Assembly: GCF_001598215.1 (NCBI RefSeq)
Contig: NZ_BCXJ01000004.1
Span: forward strand, 434,001-498,000
Source: Shouchella clausii
Lineage (GTDB): Bacteria > Bacillota > Bacilli > Bacillales > Bacillaceae_D
DNA: 64,000 nt
Direction of reading: 5' to 3'
The notes under the pieces were generated by a model that was not told where the DNA came from, did no database searches, and worked only from the letters and a program-made list of their open reading frames with translations. Positions 56,047-64,000 of the stretch are shown here, piece after piece (positions within the stretch are counted from its first letter, which is position 1; each line of letters begins with the position of its first letter). The translations under genes were made by a program, and so were the position numbers.

Positions 56047-56676
56047 ATGTTACATATCCCAAATAATGCTATCATTACTGTAGCTGGCACAGTTGGAGTT
56101 GGAAAAACAACTTTGACACACGCACTTGCCGCCGAGCTAAATTTTAAAACATCCTTTGAAAAAGTAGACAACAACCCATACTTAGACAAATTTTATCGCG
56201 ATTTCGAACGGTGGAGCTTCCACTTACAAATTTACTTTTTAGCTGAGCGCTTTAAAGAGCAGAAGCGAATGGTAGAAGAAGGTGGTGGCTATATTCAAGA
56301 CCGTTCGATCTACGAAGACACAGGCATATTCGCGAAAATGCACGCCGATAAAGGTACGATGACGCAAACCGATTACCAAACTTATACAAGTTTATTTGAA
56401 GCAATGGTCATGACGCCTTACTTCCCCCGTCCAGATGTACTGATTTACTTGCATGGCGATTTTGACTCGATTTTAGACCGCATTCAAGCACGAGGTCGCG
56501 AAATGGAAAAACAGACGCCCCTTTCTTATTGGGAAGAAATGTACAACCGTTATGAAACTTGGATTTCTTCCTTTTCTGCCTGCCCCGTTTTGCGACTCGA
56601 TATTCGCGAATACGATTTACTGGCTGACCAATCATGCATCAAACGAATTGTTCATGAACTAAGCACCTATTTTTAA
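56047..56676 (+). CDS. dck: deoxyadenosine/deoxycytidine kinase
   Basis: A 209-residue paralogue of Dgk: P-loop AGTVGVGKTT, DNNPYLDKFY, DRS motif in QDRSIYEDTGIFA and RGREMEKQ. ATG 11 nt after dgk with SD AAGGAGC. The pair dgk-dck is typical of Bacillus. Confidence 0.92.
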   Translation: MLHIPNNAIITVAGTVGVGKTTLTHALAAELNFKTSFEKVDNNPYLDKFYRDFERWSFHLQIYFLAERFKEQKRMVEEGGGYIQDRSIYEDTGIFAKMHADKGTMTQTDYQTYTSLFEAMVMTPYFPRPDVLIYLHGDFDSILDRIQARGREMEKQTPLSYWEEMYNRYETWISSFSACPVLRLDIREYDLLADQSCIKRIVHELSTYF

Positions 56677-56678
56677 CT

Positions 56679-56710
56679 AAAAAACAGCGAAGTTGCCTTC
56701 GCTGTTTTTT
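56679..56710. terminator. bidirectional terminator dck/mrr-like
   Basis: AAAAAACAGCGAAG and CTTCGCTGTTTTTT form a tight stem with a 4-nt loop between converging genes. Confidence 0.93.
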
Positions 56711-56712
56711 AG

Positions 56713-57321
56713 CTATTTGTAGAAGTAATCGCCGGCTGAAATACGCTTTCGGCTCTGCTCGACTTCGATTAAAGCTGGCTTTCCCTTAACAGGTTCAGGC
56801 AATTGCGGCGTTTTTACGACCCAATTTGCTTCTTCAAGCTTGCCTTTACGTATCAAACTAGCAAGCTCTTCGAGGTCTTCACGTAGTAAGAAATGGGTGT
56901 TTGTCGCTGCGGCCAGCCTCCAGCATGCTTCTGTCACTTTTTCGGCAGACGTGATAACCAATGACTTGTCAGCCTTATAAAAAATTTGTGCTCCATACAC
57001 TTCTTGCACACAGGCTAAACCAAGATTAGCGCTATACCGTTTCGCTTGTATGACCCACTTGTGCCCTTCTTCATCGACAACGACTAAATCAGCACCGAAG
57101 TCGCGCGCTTTCGCCGTTTGGTACGTTTCATAGCCAAGCGCCGCAAACACGACTGCCAGATAGTCTTCAAACTCGCCGCCTTCCATGCGATCAATATCTT
57201 TTATCGTGATTTTACTTACGTCTGTGCGCTTCTTTCTTCTAAAGGCGATACGGAGCGCCCAAACGGCAGCCAACAATACCGCTAAAGCGAGCAACCATAA
57301 GCTGAATGAAGTACTTTCCAC
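56713..57321 (-). CDS. membrane-anchored Mrr-like restriction endonuclease
   Basis: A 202-residue protein with one N-terminal membrane segment (about residues 7-27, LWLLALAVLLAAVWALRIAF), a basic stop-transfer stretch and an Mrr_cat nuclease fold: MEGGEFEDYLAVVFAALGYE, then DFGADLVVVDEEGHKWVIQAKRYS with the D-x(n)-Q-x-K active site (Asp, Gln, Lys). The C-terminal 40 residues are Pro-rich. GTG start behind AAAGGAACGG. Such anchored Mrr proteins occur without a methylase; no methylase or specificity gene is nearby. Role unknown. Confidence 0.85.
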   Translation of the reverse strand: MESTSFSLWLLALAVLLAAVWALRIAFRRKKRTDVSKITIKDIDRMEGGEFEDYLAVVFAALGYETYQTAKARDFGADLVVVDEEGHKWVIQAKRYSANLGLACVQEVYGAQIFYKADKSLVITSAEKVTEACWRLAAATNTHFLLREDLEELASLIRKGKLEEANWVVKTPQLPEPVKGKPALIEVEQSRKRISAGDYFYK

Positions 57322-57414
57322 ATCAACCGTTCCTTTTAAAAAACAAATTAGATTCCTGCTGTTACAAGTTCCTGAAACGCTAGGAAAGCCTTAGTATACC
57401 ATAAGGCATCCAAT

Positions 57415-57447
57415 CAAAAAACTTGGTTCCCTAATGGGAACCAAGTT
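57415..57447 (-). terminator. terminator of yclNOPQ
   Basis: AACTTGGTTCC and GGAACCAAGTT pair with a 5-nt loop; on the minus strand TTTTTTGATTGG follows. A second hairpin (AAGTT-TCGA / TCGA-AACTT) lies at 57456-57480. Confidence 0.88.
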
Positions 57448-57494
57448 TCTGGGTGAAGTTATCGACTTTGTCGACAACTTTAAGAAGGAGCGTC

Positions 57495-58466
57495 CTATTC
57501 TGTCTCAAACATGCCGTCGATTTCATCAACGATCAGCTTGACCGATTCAAGGCCGCCACCACTTAAGTACCAAACTTCGCCGTCTAATACATAAATGTCA
57601 TCGTTTTGTGCAGCTTTGGTTCGGTCGACAAGCTCGTTGTCAATGACTTGCGTGGCTGTTGCTTCGTTGCCAATAGAAGCACCTCGATCGATCATAAATA
57701 TATAATCAGGGTCTACATCAGCAATGTATTCAAACGAAACCGTTTCCCCATGGTTTTCAGCTTCAATGTCATCTGCTGTTTTGATACCTAGGACATCATG
57801 AATAATGCCAAAACGCGAACCTGCGCCGAATGCGCTGGCAGACCCTTCATCGGCTGATAGAATCAATGCATTTTTATCTGTGTTGTCTGCCCGCTCTTTT
57901 ACTTTATCGATCGTTTCATGAATGCCTGCAAGCTGCTCTTCTACTTCATCTTGCGCTTCAAAAATGTCGCCTAGCGTCCGCATATTGGTTTCAAACGATT
58001 CCATAAAGTTTTCGTTGTCAACTGCCATATAAACCGTTGGCGCAATTTCACTTAATTCTTCATAGTTCTCAGACGCACGGCCAGAAATGAAAATGACGTC
58101 TGGCTCCATGCTGTGAATCAACTCGAAGTTTGGTTCAAACAACGAACCGACATCCTCATAGTCGTCGCTTTCAAACTCGGACAAGTAGTCAGGGAGATTG
58201 TTCGCTTTTGGGATTCCAGATACTTCTCCACCTAGCGCACGAATCGAATCGGTAATGCCATGGTCAAACGAAACGACCACTTCTGGATTAACCGGTACTT
58301 TAACAATTTCGCCGTTCATCGATTCCACTTCGATCGTTTCTTCAGTCGCTTCTGTGCTCGTTCCTTCGCCAGTACTTGTTTGTTCATTTTCATCTGAACT
58401 TGTACCGCAAGCGGCTAAACTTACTGTTGCAAATGCTGTTAATGCCCACATAAATGGTTTTTTCAT
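57495..58466 (-). CDS. yclQ: iron-siderophore binding lipoprotein YclQ
   Basis: A 323-residue class III binding protein: signal peptide with lipobox SLAAC (Cys20), a Ser/Thr/Glu-rich linker, then VVVSFDHGITDSIRALG, SMEPDVIFISGRASENYEEL and a C-terminal KLIVDEIDGMF. It resembles YclQ, which takes up petrobactin and related catecholates. It is last in the operon, after a 116-nt gap, with SD GAGGAGG before the ATG. Confidence 0.88.
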   Translation of the reverse strand: MKKPFMWALTAFATVSLAACGTSSDENEQTSTGEGTSTEATEETIEVESMNGEIVKVPVNPEVVVSFDHGITDSIRALGGEVSGIPKANNLPDYLSEFESDDYEDVGSLFEPNFELIHSMEPDVIFISGRASENYEELSEIAPTVYMAVDNENFMESFETNMRTLGDIFEAQDEVEEQLAGIHETIDKVKERADNTDKNALILSADEGSASAFGAGSRFGIIHDVLGIKTADDIEAENHGETVSFEYIADVDPDYIFMIDRGASIGNEATATQVIDNELVDRTKAAQNDDIYVLDGEVWYLSGGGLESVKLIVDEIDGMFETE

Positions 58467-58582
58467 GTCTAATTGCCTCCTCTATTCTCTCTCTATAGGC
58501 CCCCTAATGCGCTCGTCAGTATTTCTCTAGATTGAAGATTTTGCTTTTTCACCTCCATTCCAAAATGAATGACATCCACTAT

Positions 58583-59404
58583 TTAGTTAAAATAGACGCA
58601 AATGCGGTTGCAATTCACTTCTTCAACTGCGATTTCCATATCGTACACATTGCGGAGTGTGTCTGAGTTGATCATTTCATGGCAGCGACCTTCTTCAACA
58701 ATTGCCCCGTCTTTCATCGCCACAATGTAGTCGGAGTAACAAGAGGCAAAATTAATGTCATGGACAACAATCATAATCGTTTTTCCTAGCTCATCAACAA
58801 GACGGCGCAACGTTTTCATAATCGAGACAGAGTGCTTCATATCCAAATTGTTTAACGGTTCATCTAAAATGATATAATCGGTATTTTGGGCAAGCACCAT
58901 TGCAATGTAAGCACGTTGCCGCTGCCCACCGCTCAACTGGTCTAAGTATTTGTCTTGAATGTCGCGAAGCGCCATATAATCGATCGCCTCTTCGACATAA
59001 GTCCAATCCTTTTTCGTTAGCCGGTTTTGTGAATACGGAAAGCGGCCAAAGCTGACAAGTTCGCGAATGGTCAAACGGATGTTGATGTTGTTTGCCTGTT
59101 TTAAAATCGAAACTTTCTTTGCCAGTTCCTTGCTGTGATACGATTCAAGCGGACGTCCTTCAATCAAAATAGTGCCTTCATCTTTTTTCGACAAGCGGCT
59201 TATCATGGAAATCAGTGTACTTTTTCCGGCACCATTGGGTCCAATAAAAGATGTAATTGTTCCTTTTCTGACGTTGACCGAGACATCGTTGACAACTCTT
59301 TTTCCGTCATATTGTTTGCTGACATTTGTCACTTCTATGCCTACAGGCTGTGTATCAAGCTTTTGCAACGGGATGGCATTTCGGTCAATTAATGCGGTGG
59401 TCAT
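58583..59404 (-). CDS. yclP: iron-siderophore ABC transporter ATPase YclP
   Basis: A 273-residue FecE-type ATPase: Walker A GPNGAGKST, LSGGQRQRAYIAMVLAQ signature, IILDEPLNNLD Walker B, switch His in VVHDINFA. ILKQANNINIRLTI is typical of YclP. The N-terminus carries about 20 residues more than B. subtilis YclP, but AAGGGGGA before the ATG supports this start. It overlaps yclO by 4 nt. Confidence 0.92.
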   Translation of the reverse strand: MTTALIDRNAIPLQKLDTQPVGIEVTNVSKQYDGKRVVNDVSVNVRKGTITSFIGPNGAGKSTLISMISRLSKKDEGTILIEGRPLESYHSKELAKKVSILKQANNINIRLTIRELVSFGRFPYSQNRLTKKDWTYVEEAIDYMALRDIQDKYLDQLSGGQRQRAYIAMVLAQNTDYIILDEPLNNLDMKHSVSIMKTLRRLVDELGKTIMIVVHDINFASCYSDYIVAMKDGAIVEEGRCHEMINSDTLRNVYDMEIAVEEVNCNRICVYFN

Positions 59405-60354
59405 GTCGATTTCGTCCCCCTTAAGAGCAAGTAAATGAAATAAATTCCGCCAACAAAGTTAATGATAACGCTCAGCGGAGCCGAGTAAGTGAACACGCGC
59501 TCGACGAGCAACGTCCCGCCAACCAAGGCAATGCTTGAAACTAGAACCGATGTAATCGCTAAATGGGTGTGCTTATAGGTTGGCATAAGCTCTCTTGCAA
59601 CGTTCGCGACAAGTAGGCCTAAAAACAATACCGGGCCGACAAGAGCTGTTGAAACAGAAACAAGCAAAGCAATGACAACTAAAAACTTTCTAATCGCCTT
59701 ATCGTAAGGAACGCCTAAATTAATCGCCTGGTCGCGCCCAAGGGAAATAGCATCCAAATATCTCAAATACGGCCAAATGTAAAGAACTGTTGCTGCTAGG
59801 ATCACGATAGAAAGCCAAAGCAAATCAACATTGATATTGCTAAAACTAGCAAACATCCGATTTTGGATCGTTAAAAATTCATTTGGGTCAATCATGACCT
59901 GCAGAAACGTCGATAGGCTTGAAAACAATGTGCCAAATACAATGCCGACAAGCAGCAAAAAGTATAGATTTTGCCCTTCTTTTTTGAACATCAAGGCATA
60001 TAACAAGACAGCGAACAACACCATAAAAACAATGGATAAACCAAAGTTTACATATTTGTTTATCGCGACAAGACCGATCGTCCCAAACAAAAAAACAAGC
60101 AACGTTTGAATAAGCATGTATAAAGAATCAAGGCCTATGATGCTTGGCGTCAGGATTCGGTTGTTTGTGATTGTTTGGAAAAACAAGGTAGAGCTAGCAA
60201 TTGCCCCGCCGACAATGATAATCGCCACAACGCTTCTTCCTCGTCGTGGCAACGCATAGTCCCACGCTCCAGGGGCGATGTCAATAAACAAAAAAGTAGC
60301 CATCAATGCTGCTAACGCAGCGCCGAGTAATAAATAGATCCATTTAGGCTGCAT
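59401..60354 (-). CDS. yclO: iron-siderophore permease YclO
   Basis: A 317-residue FecCD-type permease with 8-9 membrane segments. IVGGAIASSTLFFQTITNNRILTPSIIGLDSLY and LGRDQAINLGVPYDK (the loop that meets the ATPase) are family features; the C-terminus has GPVLFLGLLVANVAREL. Overlaps yclN by 11 nt and yclP by 4 nt. Confidence 0.9.
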   Translation of the reverse strand: MQPKWIYLLLGAALAALMATFLFIDIAPGAWDYALPRRGRSVVAIIIVGGAIASSTLFFQTITNNRILTPSIIGLDSLYMLIQTLLVFLFGTIGLVAINKYVNFGLSIVFMVLFAVLLYALMFKKEGQNLYFLLLVGIVFGTLFSSLSTFLQVMIDPNEFLTIQNRMFASFSNINVDLLWLSIVILAATVLYIWPYLRYLDAISLGRDQAINLGVPYDKAIRKFLVVIALLVSVSTALVGPVLFLGLLVANVARELMPTYKHTHLAITSVLVSSIALVGGTLLVERVFTYSAPLSVIINFVGGIYFIYLLLRGTKST

Positions 60355-61297
60355 GAGATCGTCTCCTTAAGAGCAAGTACAAAAAGATCGCGCTCCCGAC
60401 AACCCCAACGACCAGTCCAATCGGAATTTCATATGGATAAATGAGAACACGCCCTAAAATATCACAAGCGAGCAAGAAAATGGCGCCTAACAGCGCTGTA
60501 TGAGGCAAACTGTTTTTTAAGTTGTCCCCTCTTATAATCGAAACGATGTTTGGAATGACTAGCCCTAAAAAAGGAATCGAGCCAATTGTGACGACAATCG
60601 TAGCCGTGATCATCGCTACAATGAAAAGGCCGATATTCATAATTTGGTTATAATTTAAGCCTAAGTTTGTCGAAAAATCCTTCCCCATTCCTGCTACTGT
60701 AAAGCGATTTGCAAATAAAAAGGCAATGACAACAAGGGGAATGCCTATGTATAAAATTTCATAGCGCCCTTTAAGAACGAGTGAAAAGCTCCCTTGCATC
60801 CAAGAAGATAAGCTTTGCACTAAATCATATCGGTAAGCTAGAAAAGTTGTGATTGAGTTGACCACACTACCTAACATAAGCCCGACAAGCGGAACAAAAA
60901 CGACATTTTTAAAGCGAATGCGCTCCAGTATTTTCATAAAAAGAAACGTTCCAAACAACGCAAAAAGAAATGCAATAAACATCCTTTGCAACGTGCTTGC
61001 TTGAGTAAAGACAACCACGGCGACAAGAATGCCAAGCCGAGCCCAATCCATTGTTCCAGCTGTTGTCGGCGAAACAAATTTGTTTTGTGTAAGCTGCTGC
61101 ATAATTAAACCGCAAACGCTTAAACTAACACCGACAATCAATACACTTAATAGACGAGGGATACGGCTAATGACGAGTGTTTGCACATCTTCATCGTCTA
61201 GACGAAACAAATCAAGTGGCGATATATCCTGTACGCCAATAAATAAAGATGCAAACGATAAAATCAAAAGCAAAGGGAGTAAATATCTTATTTTCAT
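60344..61297 (-). CDS. yclN: iron-siderophore permease YclN
   Basis: A 317-residue FecCD-type permease that pairs with YclO: VGVSLSVCGLIMQQLTQNKFVSPTTAGTMDWARLG, NLGLNYNQIMNIGLF and GSIPFLGLVIPNIVSIIRGDN. First gene of the operon. Its ATG has no SD in reach; the nearest SD, GGAGG, serves a 5-codon ORF that ends 4 nt before this ATG. A Fur box lies 52-66 nt upstream. Confidence 0.9.
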   Translation of the reverse strand: MKIRYLLPLLLILSFASLFIGVQDISPLDLFRLDDEDVQTLVISRIPRLLSVLIVGVSLSVCGLIMQQLTQNKFVSPTTAGTMDWARLGILVAVVVFTQASTLQRMFIAFLFALFGTFLFMKILERIRFKNVVFVPLVGLMLGSVVNSITTFLAYRYDLVQSLSSWMQGSFSLVLKGRYEILYIGIPLVVIAFLFANRFTVAGMGKDFSTNLGLNYNQIMNIGLFIVAMITATIVVTIGSIPFLGLVIPNIVSIIRGDNLKNSLPHTALLGAIFLLACDILGRVLIYPYEIPIGLVVGVVGSAIFLYLLLRRRSHAA

Positions 61298-61348
61298 AAT
61301 GTTAACATGAATAAAACATGCTGCTTGCCTCCTTTGCTCTACAGCTAA

Positions 61349-61363
61349 TGATACTCATTATCA
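61349..61363. promoter_or_regulatory. Fur box of yclNOPQ
   Basis: TGATACTCATTATCA matches the Fur 7-1-7 consensus TGATAATNATTATCA at all but one specified position, with flanking A/T. Iron-loaded Fur is expected to repress the operon. Confidence 0.88.
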
Positions 61364-61446
61364 ATTACGTATTTATCTTATCATTTTTACAAAAAATATC
61401 AAGGCTAAATGAGAAAGAATCTCGCTCTCAATAAAAAATGGTCCTT

Positions 61447-62073
61447 TTATCCGTTCGATTTTCTTGGTTGGAACAGCCAAAACAAGAAAAACACAAGGCT
61501 ACCACTTAAGAGATATCCGCCAATGACATCGCTCAAATAATGAACACCAAGATATAGTCTAGAAAATCCCATAATGAGAATCATGAGGCTCGCAAAAACA
61601 ACAAACGCTACACGGTGCCTTTGTTTGTTCACTCGCTTCCAAATCAGAAAGGTGAGCACCATGTAAAACGACATTGCTCCCATTGAATGGCCGCTTGGAA
61701 AACTGTACGAGGACAATTCAACTAGCATATACTGTGCTGGCCTCTCTCGCTCTACCCATTCTTTTACGAACATATTAACAAGACCTGTCGCCGCCATCGT
61801 AACAGCGGTAAATGCTAATTCTTTGTGCGAGGCACGGACAACAAGCAAAATGATAAGTAGCGCTCCTGTCAAAACGAAAACCGTTTTAGTCGCCCCTAAA
61901 AAGGCAAAGACATGCATGAGAGTCGTAACCGGTTCAAAACGAATCGACTCAGCCCATGTTAACGCCAACTGGTCGACTTCCTCTAAAAAAGCGGTGTTTA
62001 AACTAAAAGCTACGACTAAAAAACAGGCCATGCAAACGATGCTTATCGTAAGCGAATTTGTATTCATTTTCAT
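61447..62073 (-). CDS. PAP2-family membrane phosphatase
   Basis: A 208-residue, six-segment lipid phosphatase with all three PAP2 motifs: KEWVERERP, PSGHS and SRLYLGVHYLSDV. Possible substrates are undecaprenyl pyrophosphate or phosphatidyl phosphates. The start among ATG 62088, 62073 and 62067 is unsettled; GGTGG lies 8 nt before 62073. It is divergent from tcyP. Confidence 0.85.
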   Translation of the reverse strand: MKMNTNSLTISIVCMACFLVVAFSLNTAFLEEVDQLALTWAESIRFEPVTTLMHVFAFLGATKTVFVLTGALLIILLVVRASHKELAFTAVTMAATGLVNMFVKEWVERERPAQYMLVELSSYSFPSGHSMGAMSFYMVLTFLIWKRVNKQRHRVAFVVFASLMILIMGFSRLYLGVHYLSDVIGGYLLSGSLVFFLFWLFQPRKSNG

Positions 62074-62249
62074 TCCAAGCACCACCATTTATCATTTAAT
62101 ACATTCACATTGCTTACTGCTTTTTAACGTTCCCACTTTTCTTATTAAAAAAACGCTAATGAATAGGCAATGCCTTCTTTATTCGCCGAGCGTTTTCCTT
62201 TTCTGTAGGACAAAGTCTATGATACACTCACTTCACATATAATTCCCAC

Positions 62250-62278
62250 TTGACTCATATGATTATACAGAATACTAT
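62250..62278 (+). promoter_or_regulatory. sigma-A promoter of tcyP
   Basis: TTGACT and TACTAT with a 17-nt spacer, 40 nt before the tcyP ATG. It is the clearest vegetative promoter in the window. Confidence 0.75.
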
Positions 62279-62317
62279 AAAGAACGTTGTATATTTTAAC
62301 CAAAGGAGTTTAAGCAT

Positions 62318-63715
62318 ATGGACTTGTTCTTAACTTTGTTGATTATTGCAATCGTCCTCGCTATAGCTGGACTGTTGCTTTACATGCAAAAAAAGCACGT
62401 ATCTTTCTCGATTCGTGTTTTGTTGGCGCTAGGAGCCGGCGTTGTATACGGCCTTTTGCTCCAATTTTTCTTCGCCCCTGATTCATCTGTTATCCAACAA
62501 TCAATGGATTGGGTCAATATTTTAGGAACCGGTTATGTCCGTTTCTTGCAAATGATTGTCATGCCGTTAATTTTCATTTCAATTCTGTCTGCGTTTACAC
62601 GTATGACGTTAACAAAGAATCTAGGAAAAATTAGCGCCTTGATTCTCGGCACATTAATTGCTACGACAGCAATTGCCGCCGCCATTGGGATCACTGCTTC
62701 ATCCGTCTTTCAACTTGAAGCGATTGACATTACCGCAGGCGAAGCAGAACTTAGTCGTGGCGATGCCCTTGAAGAAAGTTACGCTGGCATGGAAGCAGCG
62801 ACATTGCCGCAACAAATTGTCGAACTAATCCCAGCTAATCCATTTCTTGACCTAACTGGCGAACGACCTACTTCAGCCATTGGTGTTGTGATCTTTTCTG
62901 CCTTTCTTGGCGTCGCCTATTTAGGTGTACGCCGCAAACAGCCGGAAGCAGCCGACACGTTTAAAAGCATCGTTGATGCCCTTTACGCGATCATTATGCG
63001 CGTCGTTACATTAATTTTACGGTTGACTCCTTATGGCGTTTTGGCCATTATGACTAAAACAGTTGCAACAAGTGATCTACAGGCGATTTCCACACTTGGA
63101 ACGTTTGTACTTGCTTCTTATATCGCACTAATTGTCATGTTTGTTATTCATTTGATCATTCTGGCAGCGACTGGACTCAGCCCAATTACGTATGTAAAAA
63201 AGGCATTTCCGGTGCTTGCTTTTGCGTTCACTTCACGCACGAGCGCAGGGGCGTTGCCAATGAATATCCAGACACAAAAGAAATTAGGCGTTCCAGACGG
63301 CATCGCTAATTTTGCAGGTTCATTCGGCTTATCAATCGGCCAAAATGGATGTGCTGGGATTTATCCAGCCATGCTTGCCGTTATGATTGCGCCAACCGTA
63401 GGCCAAAATCCCCTTGAACCAACGTTTATTCTGCTGTTAATTGTGGTCATTGCCATTAGTTCGTTTGGCGTAGCAGGCGTTGGCGGCGGAGCAACTTTCG
63501 CTGCCATTCTCGTCTTGTCCGCACTTGATTTCCCAATTGCGCTTGCTGGCCTCCTTATTTCGGTTGAACCACTTATTGATATGGGCCGCACTGCTTTGAA
63601 CGTTTCAGGCAGCATGGTGTCCGGCATCTTTACTTCGAAAGTGACAGGCAACCTTAACAAAGAAGTATTCTCAGATCCGAACGAGCAACTTGGCACGCAA
63701 GACATGCAAGGCTAA
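62318..63715 (+). CDS. tcyP: L-cystine symporter TcyP
   Basis: A 465-residue DAACS/SDF family carrier: FLQMIVMPLIFISILSAFT, TSRTSAGALPMNIQTQ (Ser-rich loop), GQNGCAGIYPAMLAVMIAP and SFGVAGVGGGATFA (substrate/Na sites). Length and pattern match B. subtilis TcyP. ATG with SD AAAGGAG. A dispersed repeat starts 7 nt after the stop. Confidence 0.9.
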   Translation: MDLFLTLLIIAIVLAIAGLLLYMQKKHVSFSIRVLLALGAGVVYGLLLQFFFAPDSSVIQQSMDWVNILGTGYVRFLQMIVMPLIFISILSAFTRMTLTKNLGKISALILGTLIATTAIAAAIGITASSVFQLEAIDITAGEAELSRGDALEESYAGMEAATLPQQIVELIPANPFLDLTGERPTSAIGVVIFSAFLGVAYLGVRRKQPEAADTFKSIVDALYAIIMRVVTLILRLTPYGVLAIMTKTVATSDLQAISTLGTFVLASYIALIVMFVIHLIILAATGLSPITYVKKAFPVLAFAFTSRTSAGALPMNIQTQKKLGVPDGIANFAGSFGLSIGQNGCAGIYPAMLAVMIAPTVGQNPLEPTFILLLIVVIAISSFGVAGVGGGATFAAILVLSALDFPIALAGLLISVEPLIDMGRTALNVSGSMVSGIFTSKVTGNLNKEVFSDPNEQLGTQDMQG

Positions 63716-63721
63716 CCTTAC

Positions 63722-63884
63722 TCAGACTGATAGAAAACGCTTGTCAGACGAGGAGTGCAGCCGAGGGAAGATGGGAATAGAACGGGGGTTCATGAGCAGC
63801 GGTTTTCTTGCGCATGAAACGACCGTTTCAAAGCATATGAGTGAGGGAAACGACGACGTATGCGAGCGTTTGCCTACAGTCTGA
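63722..63884 (+). repeat. dispersed MITE-like repeat, copy B
   Basis: A 163-bp element with near-perfect inverted ends: left TCAGACTGATAGAAAACG, and the right end read in reverse is TCAGACTGTAGGCAAACG. It matches copy A (1411-1570) throughout. It has an inner hairpin TGAAAC-gacc-GTTTCA and a second possible stem TCATG-GC / GC-CATGA. It contains no transposase and its only open frame has no SD. Confidence 0.8.
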
Positions 63885-63914
63885 AGCGCGGCAATCTAAT
63901 CAGTTGCCGCGCTT
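63884..63914. terminator. bidirectional terminator after tcyP
   Basis: AAGCGCGGCAA and TTGCCGCGCTT form an 11-bp stem followed by TT; it begins where repeat copy B ends. The repeat thus sits between tcyP and its terminator. Confidence 0.85.
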
Positions 63915-63923
63915 TTCCTATGC

Positions 63924-64000
63924 CTATAGGCCAAAAAACGGGAGAAGCCAATGGCTTGCATACACACAAACAACGCCGAAAAGGATTGCCCAAAGGACAA
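63924..64000 (-). CDS. C-terminal end of a membrane protein, cut by the window edge
   Basis: On the minus strand the last 24 codons read VLWAILFGVVCVYASHWL then LPFFGL and a TAG stop. This is a hydrophobic helix typical of a membrane protein C-terminus, converging on tcyP with a shared terminator. Too short to name. Confidence 0.45.
   Translation of the reverse strand, partial: VLWAILFGVVCVYASHWLLPFFGL

Overview
The window looks like a chromosomal segment of a low-to-moderate-GC Bacillaceae. Gene content and order follow the Bacillus subtilis yt* region (ytpP, ytoQ, ytoP, ytzB, trmB, ytzH, ytmP; ytlP/ytkP; ytzE with an RsuA-type synthase; ytgP/ytfP; leuS; ytqB, ytiB, ytpA, ytoA; metK/pckA; ytmA, ytlACD, ytkD). 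Many genes use TTG or GTG starts behind strong AGGAGG sites. The mixture of genes suggests an alkaliphile such as Shouchella (Bacillus) clausii; this species guess is inference from memory of gene content, not a search.

Layout. 1-7.5 kb: thioredoxin-like ytpP (cut by the window edge), a PTS_EIIC_2/PfoR-like membrane protein, ytoQ behind a dispersed repeat, a DUF84 NTPase, M42 peptidase ytoP, ytzB, trmB, ytzH, ytmP and purU. 7.5-17.7 kb: an SDR and an orphan HicB-like protein, then a complete acetoin dehydrogenase locus on the minus strand (acoR, then acoL-A-B-C) with a near-consensus sigma-54 promoter, and a coupled thpR-lrgA-lrgB (pyruvate facilitator type) operon. 17.8-23 kb: cysK, a GC-rich acquired patch (AraC regulator, broken aldo/keto reductase, GNAT), fosB, ytzE, pseudouridine synthase. 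23-32 kb: two SEDS proteins next to a MurJ/YtgP flippase, SMP-30 lactonase with YjbQ, M20 amidohydrolase, ytfP flavoprotein. 31.7-33.4 kb: an AT-rich cassette holding a secreted toxin-like gene and a convergent partner gene, bounded by imperfect copies of the ytfP 3' end and a scar of the leuS 3' end. 33.4-41.4 kb: a DUF3100/M20 operon, T-box-controlled leuS, ldh with two Rex-type operators, an MFS gene. 41.5-51.9 kb: a previously unlisted 56-codon ORF coupled to ytqB, beta- and gamma-type carbonic anhydrase family genes, ytpA, metK with a SAM-I riboswitch, pckA with a CcpN-type operator, ytmA, the ytlACD ABC importer and ytkD. 51.9-64 kb: a frameshifted MFS gene, ywpF, patB, dgk/dck, a membrane-anchored Mrr-like nuclease, the Fur-boxed yclNOPQ siderophore importer, a PAP2 phosphatase and cystine transporter tcyP.

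Themes: overflow and redox metabolism is well represented (aco, LrgAB/PftAB, ldh, pckA) with matching regulatory sites (sigma-54, cre-like, Rex, CcpN). Sulfur metabolism recurs (cysK, metK, patB, tcyP, fosB using thiol). A small MITE-like repeat with inverted ends leaves two full copies, one collapsed copy and one end fragment. No rRNA, tRNA, CRISPR array or intact transposase was seen.
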